From contig CAZEAP010000025.1 in the NCBI GenBank assembly GCA_964510315.1, forward strand, positions 1-55,092: 55,092 bases of DNA. Reading direction: 5' to 3'. Made by a program: the position numbers and the translations under genes. The notes under the pieces were generated by a model, which had not been told where the DNA came from, ran no database searches, and worked only from the letters and a program-made list of their open reading frames with translations. Position 1 is the first letter of the stretch; every line of letters begins with the position of its first letter. This document shows positions 1 through 8,115 of this stretch, piece after piece. Source of the DNA: CAZEAP01 sp964510315. GTDB taxonomy: Bacteria > Planctomycetota > Brocadiia > SM23-32.

Positions 1-314
1 CGTCGCTTTCCTCTGCGTCCCTCTGCGTCCTCTGCGGTTCCCCCGGCCGTTGTGCACCCTTTCTGCCGTTGTTTCCTTCGTGCGCTTCGTGTCCTTCGTG
101 GTTCACGTTCTTCCGTTCGCGTTCCTCCGTGCCCTCTGTGCCCTCCGTGGTTCCTTTTGCCGTCGCTTTGCTCTGCGTCCCTCTGCGTCCTCTGCGGTTC
201 CCCCGGCCGTTGTGCCCATCTTTGCCGTTGTCTTCCTCCGTGGTTCCTTTTGCCGTCGCTTTCCTCTGCGTCCCTCTGCGTCCTCTGCGGTTCCCCCGGC
301 CGTTCCCGTCGTGC
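1..314. repeat. Degenerate TAEDAE-type tandem repeat array
   Basis: No credible gene lies here. Three near-identical units of about 50 bases (about 1-53, 161-214 and 254-307) share the core CTCTGCGTCCCTCTGCGTCC followed by TCTGCGGTTCCCCCGGCCGT. They are separated by variants such as CTTCGTGTCCTTCGTGGTTC and CCGTGCCCTCTGTGCCCTCC. On the minus strand these translate as TAEDAEGRR-like strings, a pattern that recurs as spurious ORFs in environmental genomes. Related copies occur near 6859, 7800-7980, 35577-35640 and 36568-36670. The array lies directly downstream of lysS. Confidence 0.85.
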
Positions 315-1751
315 TCACTCGGTAGGGCGCAGGAGGGGGAAAAGGATGACATCCCGGATGGAGCTCTGGTTGGTCAGCGCCATCACCAGCCGGTCCACGC
401 CGATTCCCAGCCCTCCGGCCGGCGGCATCCCGTAGGCGAGGGCGCGGAGAAAATCGGTGTCCAGGTTCTGCTTCTCCTCCTCGGCGCCGACCTGCTGGAG
501 GAACCGCCGTTCCTGCTCCTGCGGGTCGTTCAACTCCGTGTAGGCGGGGGCCATTTCCATGCCGGCGATGTAGAGTTCAAAACGTTCGGCCAGCCCCGGG
601 TCGTCGGATTTCGCCACGGCCAGCGGGGAGATGCTGCTCGGGTAGTCAACGACGAACACGGGGTCGATGAGGGAGGCCTCGACCTGTTTCTCGAAGATGT
701 GGTACGCCAGCCAGTCGGTGTGTTCGGAGGCGGCTCCTTCGACCTCCAGTTCTTCGGCGGCCGAGCGTATGGCCGCTTCGTCGTCCCGTTTCAGGGACAG
801 GTGCTCCTCCAGCAGGTCCCAGAACTTCCTCCGCGGCCAGGGCCGCTCGTAGCTGATCAGGTGGTCGCCGAAGGGCAGCTCCAGCCCGCCGCAGACGTCA
901 CCGGCCAGGTGGGCCACCAGCTCTTCGGTCAGGTCCATCATCGTGTGGTAGTCCCCATAGCTCTGGTAGACCTCCAGCATGGTGAACTCGGGGTTGTGCT
1001 GGGTGGAGATGCCTTCGTTGCGGAAGTTGCGGTTGATCTCGAAGACCTTCTCCATCCCCCCGACCAGAAGGCGTTTGAGATACAGTTCGGGGGCGATGCG
1101 CAGATAGAGGTCCACGTCGAGGGCGTTGTGGTGTGTGCGGAAGGGGCGGGCGGCGGCACCCCCGGGGACGAGCTGCATCATGGGGGTCTCAACCTCCACG
1201 AATCCCCGTTCCTGGAGGAAAGCGCGGATGGCGCGCACGATCTCCGAGCGCTTCAGGAAAAGCTCCATCACCTCCCGATTGTTGAACAGGTCCACCGAAC
1301 GGCGTCGGTATCGCTTCTCCTGGTCGCGGAGGCCGTGCCATTTCTCCGGGGGGTTCAGCAGTGCCTTCGCGAGGAGTTGGAAAGTTTCCACGAAGACGGT
1401 GATCTCCCCGGTTCGCGTCCTGGTCAGTTCGCCTTCGACGCCGATGATGTCACCGGCGTCGAGCTGCCGGCAGACCTCGTAGACATCCTCTCCGAGGCGG
1501 TCGAGCTGGAAGAAGACCTGGACGCTGCCGGTCCAGTCGCTGATGTCCATGAAGGCGGCGCGTCCGAGGTCCCGCTGGTTGGTGATGCGGCCGGCCGCCC
1601 GGACGGTCTGATCTTCGAGGGCCTCGAACTCGTCGGTCAGCCTGGTCAGTGGGACCGTGTCGGGGAACCGCCGGCCGTAGGGGTCCACGCCCAGCCGCCG
1701 CAGCTCCTTCAGTTTGTCCAGCCGGAACTCTTCGGGTTCGATCAGGGACAC
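315..1751 (-). CDS. lysS: Lysine--tRNA ligase, class II
   Basis: Charges tRNA-Lys with lysine using ATP in the cytoplasm. The 478-residue product is slightly shorter than the usual 490-505. An OB-fold anticodon-binding domain (about residues 45-140, with AAGRITNQRDLG) is followed by a class II catalytic core with motif 2 (NFRNEGISTQHNPEFT, near 240) and motif 3 (GGLGIGVDRLVMALTN, near 445). The C-terminus SSIRDVILFPLLRP is typical of LysRS. The start is GTG, preceded by a G-rich ribosome-binding stretch. A sigma70-like promoter lies 64-92 bases upstream, so it is probably transcribed independently of the upstream metallophosphoesterase gene. Confidence 0.97.
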   Translation of the reverse strand: MSLIEPEEFRLDKLKELRRLGVDPYGRRFPDTVPLTRLTDEFEALEDQTVRAAGRITNQRDLGRAAFMDISDWTGSVQVFFQLDRLGEDVYEVCRQLDAGDIIGVEGELTRTRTGEITVFVETFQLLAKALLNPPEKWHGLRDQEKRYRRRSVDLFNNREVMELFLKRSEIVRAIRAFLQERGFVEVETPMMQLVPGGAAARPFRTHHNALDVDLYLRIAPELYLKRLLVGGMEKVFEINRNFRNEGISTQHNPEFTMLEVYQSYGDYHTMMDLTEELVAHLAGDVCGGLELPFGDHLISYERPWPRRKFWDLLEEHLSLKRDDEAAIRSAAEELEVEGAASEHTDWLAYHIFEKQVEASLIDPVFVVDYPSSISPLAVAKSDDPGLAERFELYIAGMEMAPAYTELNDPQEQERRFLQQVGAEEEKQNLDTDFLRALAYGMPPAGGLGIGVDRLVMALTNQSSIRDVILFPLLRPTE

Positions 1752-1814
1752 CGCCCTACCCCCGCTCTTGGTTATGGCAAACCGACGAGACCACTGCTGT
1801 CGGACAAGGACCGA

Positions 1815-1843
1815 ATTATAGCGGCCCCGGCGGAGGTGGGCAA
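1815..1843 (-). promoter_or_regulatory. Putative sigma70 promoter of lysS
   Basis: On the minus strand TTGCCC and TATAAT are separated by 17 bases, located between the metallophosphoesterase stop and the lysS start. The -10 is a perfect consensus. Confidence 0.6.
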
Positions 1844-1854
1844 GCGATGGGGCC

Positions 1855-2622
1855 TCAGCGGCCCTCCAGGAGGCGCTCGGCCAGGGAGTGATCCATCTGG
1901 GGGATGGCCTCTATTTTGGTGGCCACCGCCTCCACGTCATACTCCACGCGGTGGAATCGGACGACCGGCTCATCGGTGATGGTGACGAAGGCTGCCTGTG
2001 AGTTGCGGTCTCTGGGCTGGCCGACGCTGCCGACGTTGATGATGGCTTTCTGCTCGAAGGCCGGCCGGAAGACGCCGTCGATCTCCCGGGGCTCCAGAAA
2101 CCGCATGTCGGAGGCGATGACCCCGGCGCGGTGGGTGTGGCCGCAGAAGCACAGCCAGTCCACCTCCTGGAAGTTCTCGCTCAGCTTCTTGGTCAGTCCC
2201 AGCAGCACGTCGATCTTCCGGAGGTACTCCACGACCGGATTGCGGGGTGAGGCGTGGACGAAAAGGTACTCCCCCTTGACGTAGCGGTAGGGTAGATTCT
2301 TCAGGAATTCCCACCGCTCCTGTCGCTTCTCATTGTCATCAGCGTCGGGCTGGGGCATCAGCAGGCTTCGGTGATACTGCAGGCTGGCGCGGGCGATGGG
2401 ATTGAAGTCTTCGGCGCCGTATATGACGCCGAAGTCGTGATTGCCGCAGAGGGTGACGTCGCAACGCTCCCGGACGGTGTCGATGCAGACCAGGGGGTCG
2501 GGACCGTAGCCGACGATGTCGCCCAGGCAGATGATCTGGTCCGCCCCGAGCCGGCTGATCCTGCTCAGCACGGCGCTGAGCGCCTCGTAATTGGCGTGCA
2601 CGTCACTGATTACGGCTATCAC
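1855..2622 (-). CDS. Calcineurin-like metallophosphoesterase
   Basis: A 255-residue dinuclear-metal phosphoesterase; the substrate cannot be told from sequence. Metal-ligand blocks appear in order: SDVHANYEA (residues 6-14), GDIVGYGPDP (near 36), CGNHDFG (near 60), FVHASPRNP (near 125) and CFCGHTHRAG (near 160). This arrangement matches the YfcE/DUF2437-like bacterial phosphoesterases annotated as serine/threonine phosphatase-like proteins. A longer open frame continues upstream to 3591, but that part is antisense-type shadow of the next gene. The first plausible start is the GTG at 2620-2622, two codons before the conserved AVISDVH strand. It lies 53 bases after the HMGL-family gene and may be co-transcribed with it. 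Confidence 0.9.
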   Translation of the reverse strand: MIAVISDVHANYEALSAVLSRISRLGADQIICLGDIVGYGPDPLVCIDTVRERCDVTLCGNHDFGVIYGAEDFNPIARASLQYHRSLLMPQPDADDNEKRQERWEFLKNLPYRYVKGEYLFVHASPRNPVVEYLRKIDVLLGLTKKLSENFQEVDWLCFCGHTHRAGVIASDMRFLEPREIDGVFRPAFEQKAIINVGSVGQPRDRNSQAAFVTITDEPVVRFHRVEYDVEAVATKIEAIPQMDHSLAERLLEGR

Positions 2623-2675
2623 GCCGCGCTCCTCCGGTTGAGGCCCTCTGCCTGGCGTCCGGGGTCGGCACCATG

Positions 2676-4070
2676 TTAAGAGAGGGCATTTTCGGCCTTC
2701 TCGGCCAGCTCGGGGATGTGTTCGGCCACCAACTCCAGGAGTTCTTCGGAACTCATGATGGCCACCCTGCCTTCCTCGTACTGCTGGTTGATGGCTTTGA
2801 CCATTTCGGCCACGCCGGGATGGTCTTTGCTGACCTTCTCTTCCCCGCTGAGTTCCAGGTTCAGGTTGACCCAATGGGCCACGCCGCCCCGCCCGCTCTT
2901 GTCGGTTATGCGCACGTCGAACGGCACGTCCAGGATGCTCTCGGTGTCGAAGATGGTATACATCCTCTTGTCCTTGGTCAAGCCGTCGGCGTGGATCGAG
3001 GCAAGTGTGGTGTTGAACCGTGAGCCGACGAAGGGCTGCTGGGGCGGAATGTCGTGCCCGATCTCCCGGCGGAAGTAGCGGGCGATCTCGGTGATCTTCC
3101 GGGTGTCCACCGTGGGGTCGTCCCCGCGGAGGGCGAGGTACTCCATCACCAGCGCCTCGATGGGGCTGTTCCCGGTGCGCTCGCCCACCCCCAGGCAGGT
3201 CGCGTTGACGGCACTGCAGCCGTAGAGCCAGGCGGTCACCGCATTGACCAGGGCTTTGTGGAAGTCGTTGTGACCGTGCCATTCCAGCCAGGCCGACGGA
3301 TACCCGGCGTGGTGACGCAGGCCGTAGATGATGCCGGGGACGCTCCGGGGCAGCGAAGCCCCCGGATAGGGAACGCCGTAGCCCATGGTGTCGCAGGCAC
3401 GGATTCTGATGGGCATGCCGCTCTCCTCGGAGAGCTTCCGCAGTTCGATGGCGAACGGCACCACGAACCCGTAGAAGTCGGCGCGGGTGAGGTCTTCGAA
3501 GTGGCAGCGGCAGCGGATGCCCGCGCTGAGACACTCCTTCACTATGGCCAGGTAGCGCTCGATGGCCTTTCGGCGGTTTGCTCCGGGCCACTTGTGGAAT
3601 ATGTGGTAGTCCGAGACGCTGGTGAGGATGCCGGTCTCCTCCAGACCCATGTCATTGACGAGCTGGAAGTCCTTCGGATGGGCGCGGATCCAGGCCGTCA
3701 CTTCCGGGTAGCGGTACCCGAGAGCGAGGCATTCCTCAACCGCCTTCCGGTCGCGTTCCTGGTAGAGGAAGAACTCGCTGGTCCGGATCAGCCCTTTCTC
3801 CCCGCCGAGCTGGTGCAGCAGGTCGTAGACGTGCACCACCTGTTCCGGGGTCATCGGCGGCATGGCCTGCTGTCCGTCGCGGAAGGTGGTGTCGGTGATC
3901 CACACCTCCGGTGCCGGGCGCATGGGAACGTGCCGGTGGTTGAAGACGATCTTCGGCACCTTCCCTTCCGGGAAAACATCGTCGTAGTATTCCCCCTCTT
4001 CGGGCTCGATCAGCTCGAAGAGGTGCTCGTCGCGCTGGAGCGTGCGGGTGTGTTCGTCGAATCGAAGCAT
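2676..4070 (-). CDS. HMGL/IPMS-family acyl-CoA condensing enzyme; candidate Re-citrate synthase
   Basis: A 464-residue DRE-TIM metallolyase fold enzyme expected to condense acetyl-CoA with a 2-oxoacid. Visible motifs are ITDTTFRDGQQA (near residue 60, with the catalytic R-D pair), CHFEDLTRADFYG (near 190), the metal-binding WHGHNDFH (near 270) and GVGERTGNSP (near 300). It lacks the C-terminal leucine-regulatory LeuA domain, so it is not a standard LeuA. This subgroup resembles the Re-citrate synthases of anaerobes and homocitrate synthases; which reaction it performs is inference. The ATG at 4068-4070 is preferred over the GTG two codons upstream because GAGGTG lies just before it. It is divergent from a malic enzyme, which fits central carbon metabolism. 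Confidence 0.8.
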   Translation of the reverse strand: MLRFDEHTRTLQRDEHLFELIEPEEGEYYDDVFPEGKVPKIVFNHRHVPMRPAPEVWITDTTFRDGQQAMPPMTPEQVVHVYDLLHQLGGEKGLIRTSEFFLYQERDRKAVEECLALGYRYPEVTAWIRAHPKDFQLVNDMGLEETGILTSVSDYHIFHKWPGANRRKAIERYLAIVKECLSAGIRCRCHFEDLTRADFYGFVVPFAIELRKLSEESGMPIRIRACDTMGYGVPYPGASLPRSVPGIIYGLRHHAGYPSAWLEWHGHNDFHKALVNAVTAWLYGCSAVNATCLGVGERTGNSPIEALVMEYLALRGDDPTVDTRKITEIARYFRREIGHDIPPQQPFVGSRFNTTLASIHADGLTKDKRMYTIFDTESILDVPFDVRITDKSGRGGVAHWVNLNLELSGEEKVSKDHPGVAEMVKAINQQYEEGRVAIMSSEELLELVAEHIPELAEKAENALS

Positions 4071-4326
4071 TATCACCTCGGAGGCTGAGACCTGTGTGGT
4101 TCCGCCGTTAGCTCTTTGAAATATCCCCCGCGGCGTTTGCGCCGGTCGTGCCGGGACGGGCCGCGAGGGTGGCCAGGGTGCAGTCTACTTCTCCAGATTA
4201 TAGATACCATACCCCCACGGGCGCGAGAATGCAACTCGCGGGCCGAACCTGCTGTTGCCCCTCCGCCGCCGTTCGGCTATAAAGTGCCCTGTTGGCTTTG
4301 ATCTCCTTCATGCAGCGGGGCATCCC
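4071..4326. other. Divergent intergenic region
   Basis: This 256-base region between two divergent genes must hold both promoters. An AT-rich TTATAGATACCATA stretch (about 4198-4211) could be a -10 region for the malic enzyme, but no convincing -35 partner is visible. No other feature was seen. Confidence 0.4.
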
Positions 4327-5484
4327 GTGAGTTCGAGGGAATCCGAACCGGAACTGCAAGACATTCTGCGCCTCCACCGGGGCGGCAAGACCAGGATGGT
4401 CAGCCGGCTCCGCATTGATTCCGTGGAGCGGCTCCGTCGGATATATACGCCGGGGGTCGCCGAGGTCAGCCGTATCATCGAGGAGGAGCCCGAGAGGCTC
4501 TACGACTATACCTCGGCGGGGGAGACCGTGGCCGTTGTCACCAACGGGACGGCGGTGCTGGGCCTCGGGGACGTGGGCGTGCGGGCCGCCATGCCGGTGA
4601 TGGAGGGCAAGAGCGTCATACTGATGGAGATGGTGGACATCGCCGCCGTCCCCCTCCTGGTGGACACGCGCGAGGCGGACCGGCTGGTGGAATCGGTGGC
4701 CGCCGTCGCCCCGACCTTCGGTGCCATACTGCTGGAGGACATCGCGGCGCCCCTGTGCTTCGAGGTGGAGGATCGGCTGAAGGAGAGGCTGGACGTGCCG
4801 GTCTTCCACGACGATCAGCACGGCACGGCGGTGGTGGTGCTGGCGGCCCTCATCAGCGCCCTGGAGATCAGCGGGAAGAGCGCCGAAGACCTCCGCGTGG
4901 TGATCAACGGCGCCGGCGCGGCGGGCTCTGCCGTGGCGCGTATCCTGCTGGGATACGGGGTGGCCGACGTCGTGCTCTGCGACCGGGCCGGCGCCGTGTA
5001 CCGCGGCCGCCCCGAGCACATGAATCCGGCGAAGGAAAGAATAGCCGCCGAGACCAACCGGGAGAGCGAGCGCGGCACGCTGGAGGAGGTGATGCGGGAG
5101 AAGGACGTCTTCATCGGCGTCAGCGTAGCCAACCTGGTCAGCAAGGACATGGTGCGCTCGATGGCAGCCGATCCCATCGTCTTCGCCATGGCCAACCCCG
5201 TGCCTGAGATATGGCCCCAGGATGCATTGGAGGCCGGCGCGATCGCCGCGGAGGACGGCCGCCACATCAACAACGCCCTCGGGTTCCCGGGCATCTTTCG
5301 GGGCGCGCTGAACGCACGCGCCCGAGAGATCAACGAAGAGATGAAACAGGCCGCCGCCGGCGCTCTGGCCGAGCAGGCCCACGAAGGCGAATTGGTGCCG
5401 GACTTCATGGACAAAGCCGTGCATCAAGCCGTGGCCGACGCCGTCGCCGAAGCCGCCCGTCTTTCCGGAGTGGCCCGCGCGTAG
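4327..5484 (+). CDS. Malic enzyme (NAD(P)-dependent, short bacterial type)
   Basis: Oxidatively decarboxylates malate to pyruvate. The chosen start is GTG at 4327 (385 residues). It places YTPGVAEV about 40 residues from the N-terminus, as in the short YtsJ/SfcA-like enzymes; the open frame extends to a TTG at 4255 but that extension does not look homologous. Catalytic and binding blocks are VTNGTAVLGLGDVG, DDQHGTAVVVLA (near 162), the Rossmann NGAGAAGSAVA (near 193) and AMANPVPEIWP (near 286). There is no C-terminal phosphotransacetylase-like domain. It is divergent from a candidate citrate or homocitrate synthase, consistent with anaplerotic balancing of pyruvate, malate and acetyl-CoA. Confidence 0.93.
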   Translation: MSSRESEPELQDILRLHRGGKTRMVSRLRIDSVERLRRIYTPGVAEVSRIIEEEPERLYDYTSAGETVAVVTNGTAVLGLGDVGVRAAMPVMEGKSVILMEMVDIAAVPLLVDTREADRLVESVAAVAPTFGAILLEDIAAPLCFEVEDRLKERLDVPVFHDDQHGTAVVVLAALISALEISGKSAEDLRVVINGAGAAGSAVARILLGYGVADVVLCDRAGAVYRGRPEHMNPAKERIAAETNRESERGTLEEVMREKDVFIGVSVANLVSKDMVRSMAADPIVFAMANPVPEIWPQDALEAGAIAAEDGRHINNALGFPGIFRGALNARAREINEEMKQAAAGALAEQAHEGELVPDFMDKAVHQAVADAVAEAARLSGVARA

Positions 5485-5562
5485 CATCCGCCGGCACCGC
5501 TGGAGCCCCGCGAGCCACGCCGTGCCGAACCGATTCCGTGCCCTCGTCAACCCCGGAAGAGC

Positions 5563-6825
5563 ATGCCGACCTACCGCATAGAAACCCTCGGCTGCAAGGC
5601 CAACCTCTACGACTCCCAACGCCTGGCGGAGGCCCTCGAGCGACTCGGCCACCGGCCGGCCGGAGAGGGGGAGGCGGCCGACCTCTGCCTCCTCAACACC
5701 TGCACCGTCACGGGGGGCGCGGACCGCAAGAGTCGGCAGGCGGCGGCACGGCTGGCCAGGGAGAACCCGGACGCCCGAGTCTTCGTGACCGGCTGCTATG
5801 CCGAGGCGTTCCCGGAGGAACTGCGGGAAGTCGGCGGCGTGGACGGGGTGTTCGGGCGGACCGAGTGGGAGCGGCTGCTGGAGGAGATCGCGGGTTCGCC
5901 CGCGCCTCACGGGACGCCGGCCGGCGACTTCGGCATCAGCTCTTTCGGCGGCCGAACCCGTGCCTTCATGAAGGTTCAGGAGGGGTGCAGCGCGGGCTGT
6001 GCCTACTGCATTCTGCCGCGCGTCCGGGGCCGTCCCCGGAGCCGGCCGCTCGCCGGCGCCCTCCAGGAGGCGCGGCGTCTGGTGGAGGCCGGGTTCGCCG
6101 AGATCGTGCTCACCGGCATCCACCTTGGCTGGTACGGAAGTGACCTCGACGCCACCCTCGCCCAACTGGTCGCGGAGGTCGCCGAAACTCCCGGTCTCCT
6201 CCGGGTGCGGCTCAGTTCCGTTGAGGCCCTGGAGGTCGATGAGGCGCTGCTGGAGACCATGCAGCATCCGGCGGTCTGCCCCCACCTGCACCTGCCGCTG
6301 CAGAGCGGCGACGCCGATGTGCTCCGGAGGATGCGACGCCCCTACGGCCCCGAGGAGTTCCTGGCGGTAGTCGACAGGGCGAGGGAGATGCTTCACCGGC
6401 CCGCCCTGACTACGGACGTGATGGTGGGCTTCCCGGGCGAGACCGAGCGCGCGTTCGAGAAGACGCTGGAGACCGTGTGGCGGGCCCGGTTCTCCAGGCT
6501 GCACGTCTTTCCCTTCAGCCCGCGGCCCGGAACGCCCGCCGAGCGAATGGACGGGCGGGTTCCCCCCGAAGAGGTCCAGCGCCGCAGCCGGCGCCTCCGG
6601 GAACTGGGTCGGCGGCTCGCCGCCGAGTGGGCCGGGAGTTTCCTCGGGGAACGCGTCCGCGTGCTGTTCGAGAAACGCTCCGAGGGCCGTCTGGAGGGCT
6701 ACACCGATCGCTACGTCCGCTGCAGCGCCCCCGGCCCTGAAGACCTGGTGGGCGGCACCGGGCGGGTGGAGTGTACGGGCCAAGAAGGTCGCTCCCTGCT
6801 GGGCCGCCTCGGCAGGCCGGCTTGA
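5563..6825 (+). CDS. mtaB: tRNA t6A37 methylthiotransferase MtaB
   Basis: A radical SAM enzyme that converts t6A to ms2t6A at position 37 of ANN-decoding tRNAs. The 420-residue length fits the MtaB branch. The N-terminal UPF0004 domain supplies three cluster cysteines (C11 in LGCKAN, C47 in NTCTVT, C78 in TGCYAE). The radical SAM cluster cysteines are C142, C146 and C149 (CSAGCAYC). A C-terminal TRAM-like segment (about 355-415) probably contacts RNA. The NTCTVTGGADRKSRQ context and the LTGIHLG motif separate it from MiaB and RimO. It begins 78 bases after the malic enzyme on the same strand. Confidence 0.95.
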   Translation: MPTYRIETLGCKANLYDSQRLAEALERLGHRPAGEGEAADLCLLNTCTVTGGADRKSRQAAARLARENPDARVFVTGCYAEAFPEELREVGGVDGVFGRTEWERLLEEIAGSPAPHGTPAGDFGISSFGGRTRAFMKVQEGCSAGCAYCILPRVRGRPRSRPLAGALQEARRLVEAGFAEIVLTGIHLGWYGSDLDATLAQLVAEVAETPGLLRVRLSSVEALEVDEALLETMQHPAVCPHLHLPLQSGDADVLRRMRRPYGPEEFLAVVDRAREMLHRPALTTDVMVGFPGETERAFEKTLETVWRARFSRLHVFPFSPRPGTPAERMDGRVPPEEVQRRSRRLRELGRRLAAEWAGSFLGERVRVLFEKRSEGRLEGYTDRYVRCSAPGPEDLVGGTGRVECTGQEGRSLLGRLGRPA

Positions 6826-6858
6826 GCGCGTCCCCGGCGCCCGGGCACGGGTGGTTCT

Positions 6859-7012
6859 AAACCGCAGAGGACGCAGAGGAACGCAGAGTAAAGGCGAACG
6901 ACAAAACCGGGATAGGGAAGCTTATCCGTCTGCCGGGGTACACAGAGAAGGGCGCCCGTCTATCCGTTTCCTGTAATCCGCGCTGCGCTAATCTGCGGTT
7001 CTCCGCCTCCGG
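6859..7012. repeat. Dispersed TAEDAE-type repeat copies
   Basis: The stretch ACCGCAGAGGACGCAGAGGA near 6861 is the reverse-orientation relative of the units at 1-314. A second degenerate piece near 6966-7012 (TAATCTGCGGTTCTCCGCC) belongs to the same family. They fill the gap between convergent mtaB and coaB; no gene is seen. Confidence 0.75.
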
Positions 7013-7046
7013 AGGACCGGCGGCCCGGGGCAGCCGCGCAGAGGCA

Positions 7047-7730
7047 TCAGAGTGCGGCGGAGAGCAGGTCGCAGAGGCGGCGGGCGATCTCGGCCTTGGT
7101 CCCGGGGCGGGCGAGGACGTTCCCCTCCGGGTCAAGAACAAGGGCGGGGTGGGTCTCCCCGCGGATCTCTGAGAGGTCGTTCGCCACGACGAGGTCGGCC
7201 CGGTTCTTCCGAAGCGACTCGATGGCCCTCTCTCGCAACTCCTCCTCGGTGACGTTGACCTCCAGTTTGAATTGGACGAGCAGTGCGTCGGGCGCCCAGC
7301 GCCGAAGGTGCTTGACCACCTTCGGCGAACGGACCAGCCGGATACACCACTCTTCACGCCCCGACGGCACCTTCCGGCCGGCCGCCCCGTCGGGCACGTA
7401 GTCCAGCACAGCCATGGCGTGCACCACGGCGTCGGGGGGCGCGTCGGCGGCCAGCTCGGACTCCAGCGCGCCCATCAGGTCGGAGACAGTGACGATGGAG
7501 AGGGTGCTGAGGCGCTCTCGCTCCCCGGCATCGAGGTCGTCTTCACCGGGCACGACGCTTCCCGGACCCGCTACGAGGACGACCCTTGCCCCCCGGCGCA
7601 GCGCCTCGACGGCGATGCGGGAACCCAGCCGGCCGGTCGAGCGATTGCTGATATAGCGTACGGCGTCCAGATCGGCCCGCGTGGGACCGCTGGTGACCAG
7701 GACGCGCTTGCCGGCGAGTTCCCCGCTCAT
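7047..7730 (-). CDS. coaB: Phosphopantothenoylcysteine synthetase (stand-alone CoaB domain)
   Basis: Adds cysteine to 4'-phosphopantothenate in coenzyme A synthesis. The 227 residues correspond to the CoaB half only. The nucleotide-binding start RVLVTSGPTR, the signature RYISNRSTGRLGSRIA (residues 25-40) and the substrate region LVVANDLSEIRG (near 190) are recognisable. Usually CoaB is fused behind the flavoprotein CoaC as Dfp; no CoaC is found beside it, so the decarboxylase must be encoded elsewhere. The middle part (AMAVLDYVPDGAAGRK) is divergent but keeps the DY and K positions of the family. The start is ATG at 7728-7730. Confidence 0.85.
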   Translation of the reverse strand: MSGELAGKRVLVTSGPTRADLDAVRYISNRSTGRLGSRIAVEALRRGARVVLVAGPGSVVPGEDDLDAGERERLSTLSIVTVSDLMGALESELAADAPPDAVVHAMAVLDYVPDGAAGRKVPSGREEWCIRLVRSPKVVKHLRRWAPDALLVQFKLEVNVTEEELRERAIESLRKNRADLVVANDLSEIRGETHPALVLDPEGNVLARPGTKAEIARRLCDLLSAAL

Positions 7731-8001
7731 ATGCGGTCACGGTACGGCCGTGGGCCAACCTATGCAAGGGCAGACAGTACCCGCAGATGGGGGCCCCCCT
7801 TGCCGTCGTTCATCTTTTTGCACTTTTCTCTCCGCCGTGTCCTCGGTGGTCTACATTCCGTTGTCCGTCTTCGCTCCGCGTGAGTCCGTGTTGAGCCCTG
7901 CCCTCATGCCGTTCAGTTATGTTTCGCTCCTTCCGTCTGTTCTTCGTGACCTTCGTGGTTCCTGTTTCCTGCGTTCGCCTCTCCTCTCAAACCGTGCCTC
8001 C
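7731..8001. repeat. Intergenic region with degenerate dispersed repeats
   Basis: The divergent gap between coaB and hisS carries repeat-like strings such as CTCTCCGCCGTGTCCTCGGTGG (about 7830) and TTCTTCGTGACCTTCGTGGTTC (about 7942). They are related to the array at 1-314 but more decayed. An open frame runs through it, fused to hisS, but shows no family-like sequence. Confidence 0.6.
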
Positions 8002-8029
8002 TTGCAGGGAGGGCGGTTTCTGCTAAAAT
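8002..8029 (+). promoter_or_regulatory. Putative sigma70 promoter of hisS
   Basis: TTGCAG and TAAAAT are separated by 16 bases, ending 87 bases before the hisS start. Confidence 0.5.
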
Positions 8030-8115
8030 GCAGCGTCCTGCTCCGGCGCTCCACGCTGTCTCCGTCGGCTATTCCGCGTTTTCCCCGCCGGGGCGTCCGC
8101 AAACCATCCGCACGA

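Noticed and set aside
1..314. CRISPR array
   Set aside because: Units are degenerate, contiguous and lack unique spacers; no cas genes are present.
103..318. Small TAEDAE-type open frame as a gene
   Set aside because: It is the translation of degenerate tandem repeats; variants occur elsewhere in non-coding gaps.
69..1979. 636-residue plus-strand open frame over lysS
   Set aside because: It is antisense to a clear lysS and its first third is repeat DNA; GC-rich codon bias leaves the opposite strand open.
2623..3591. N-terminal extension of the metallophosphoesterase
   Set aside because: The extension overlaps the HMGL-family gene in another frame and is Arg/Pro-rich shadow sequence; the conserved domain starts right at GTG 2622.
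4198..6783. 861-residue minus-strand open frame
   Set aside because: It is antisense to the malic enzyme and mtaB, which have clear family motifs; its own translation matches nothing.
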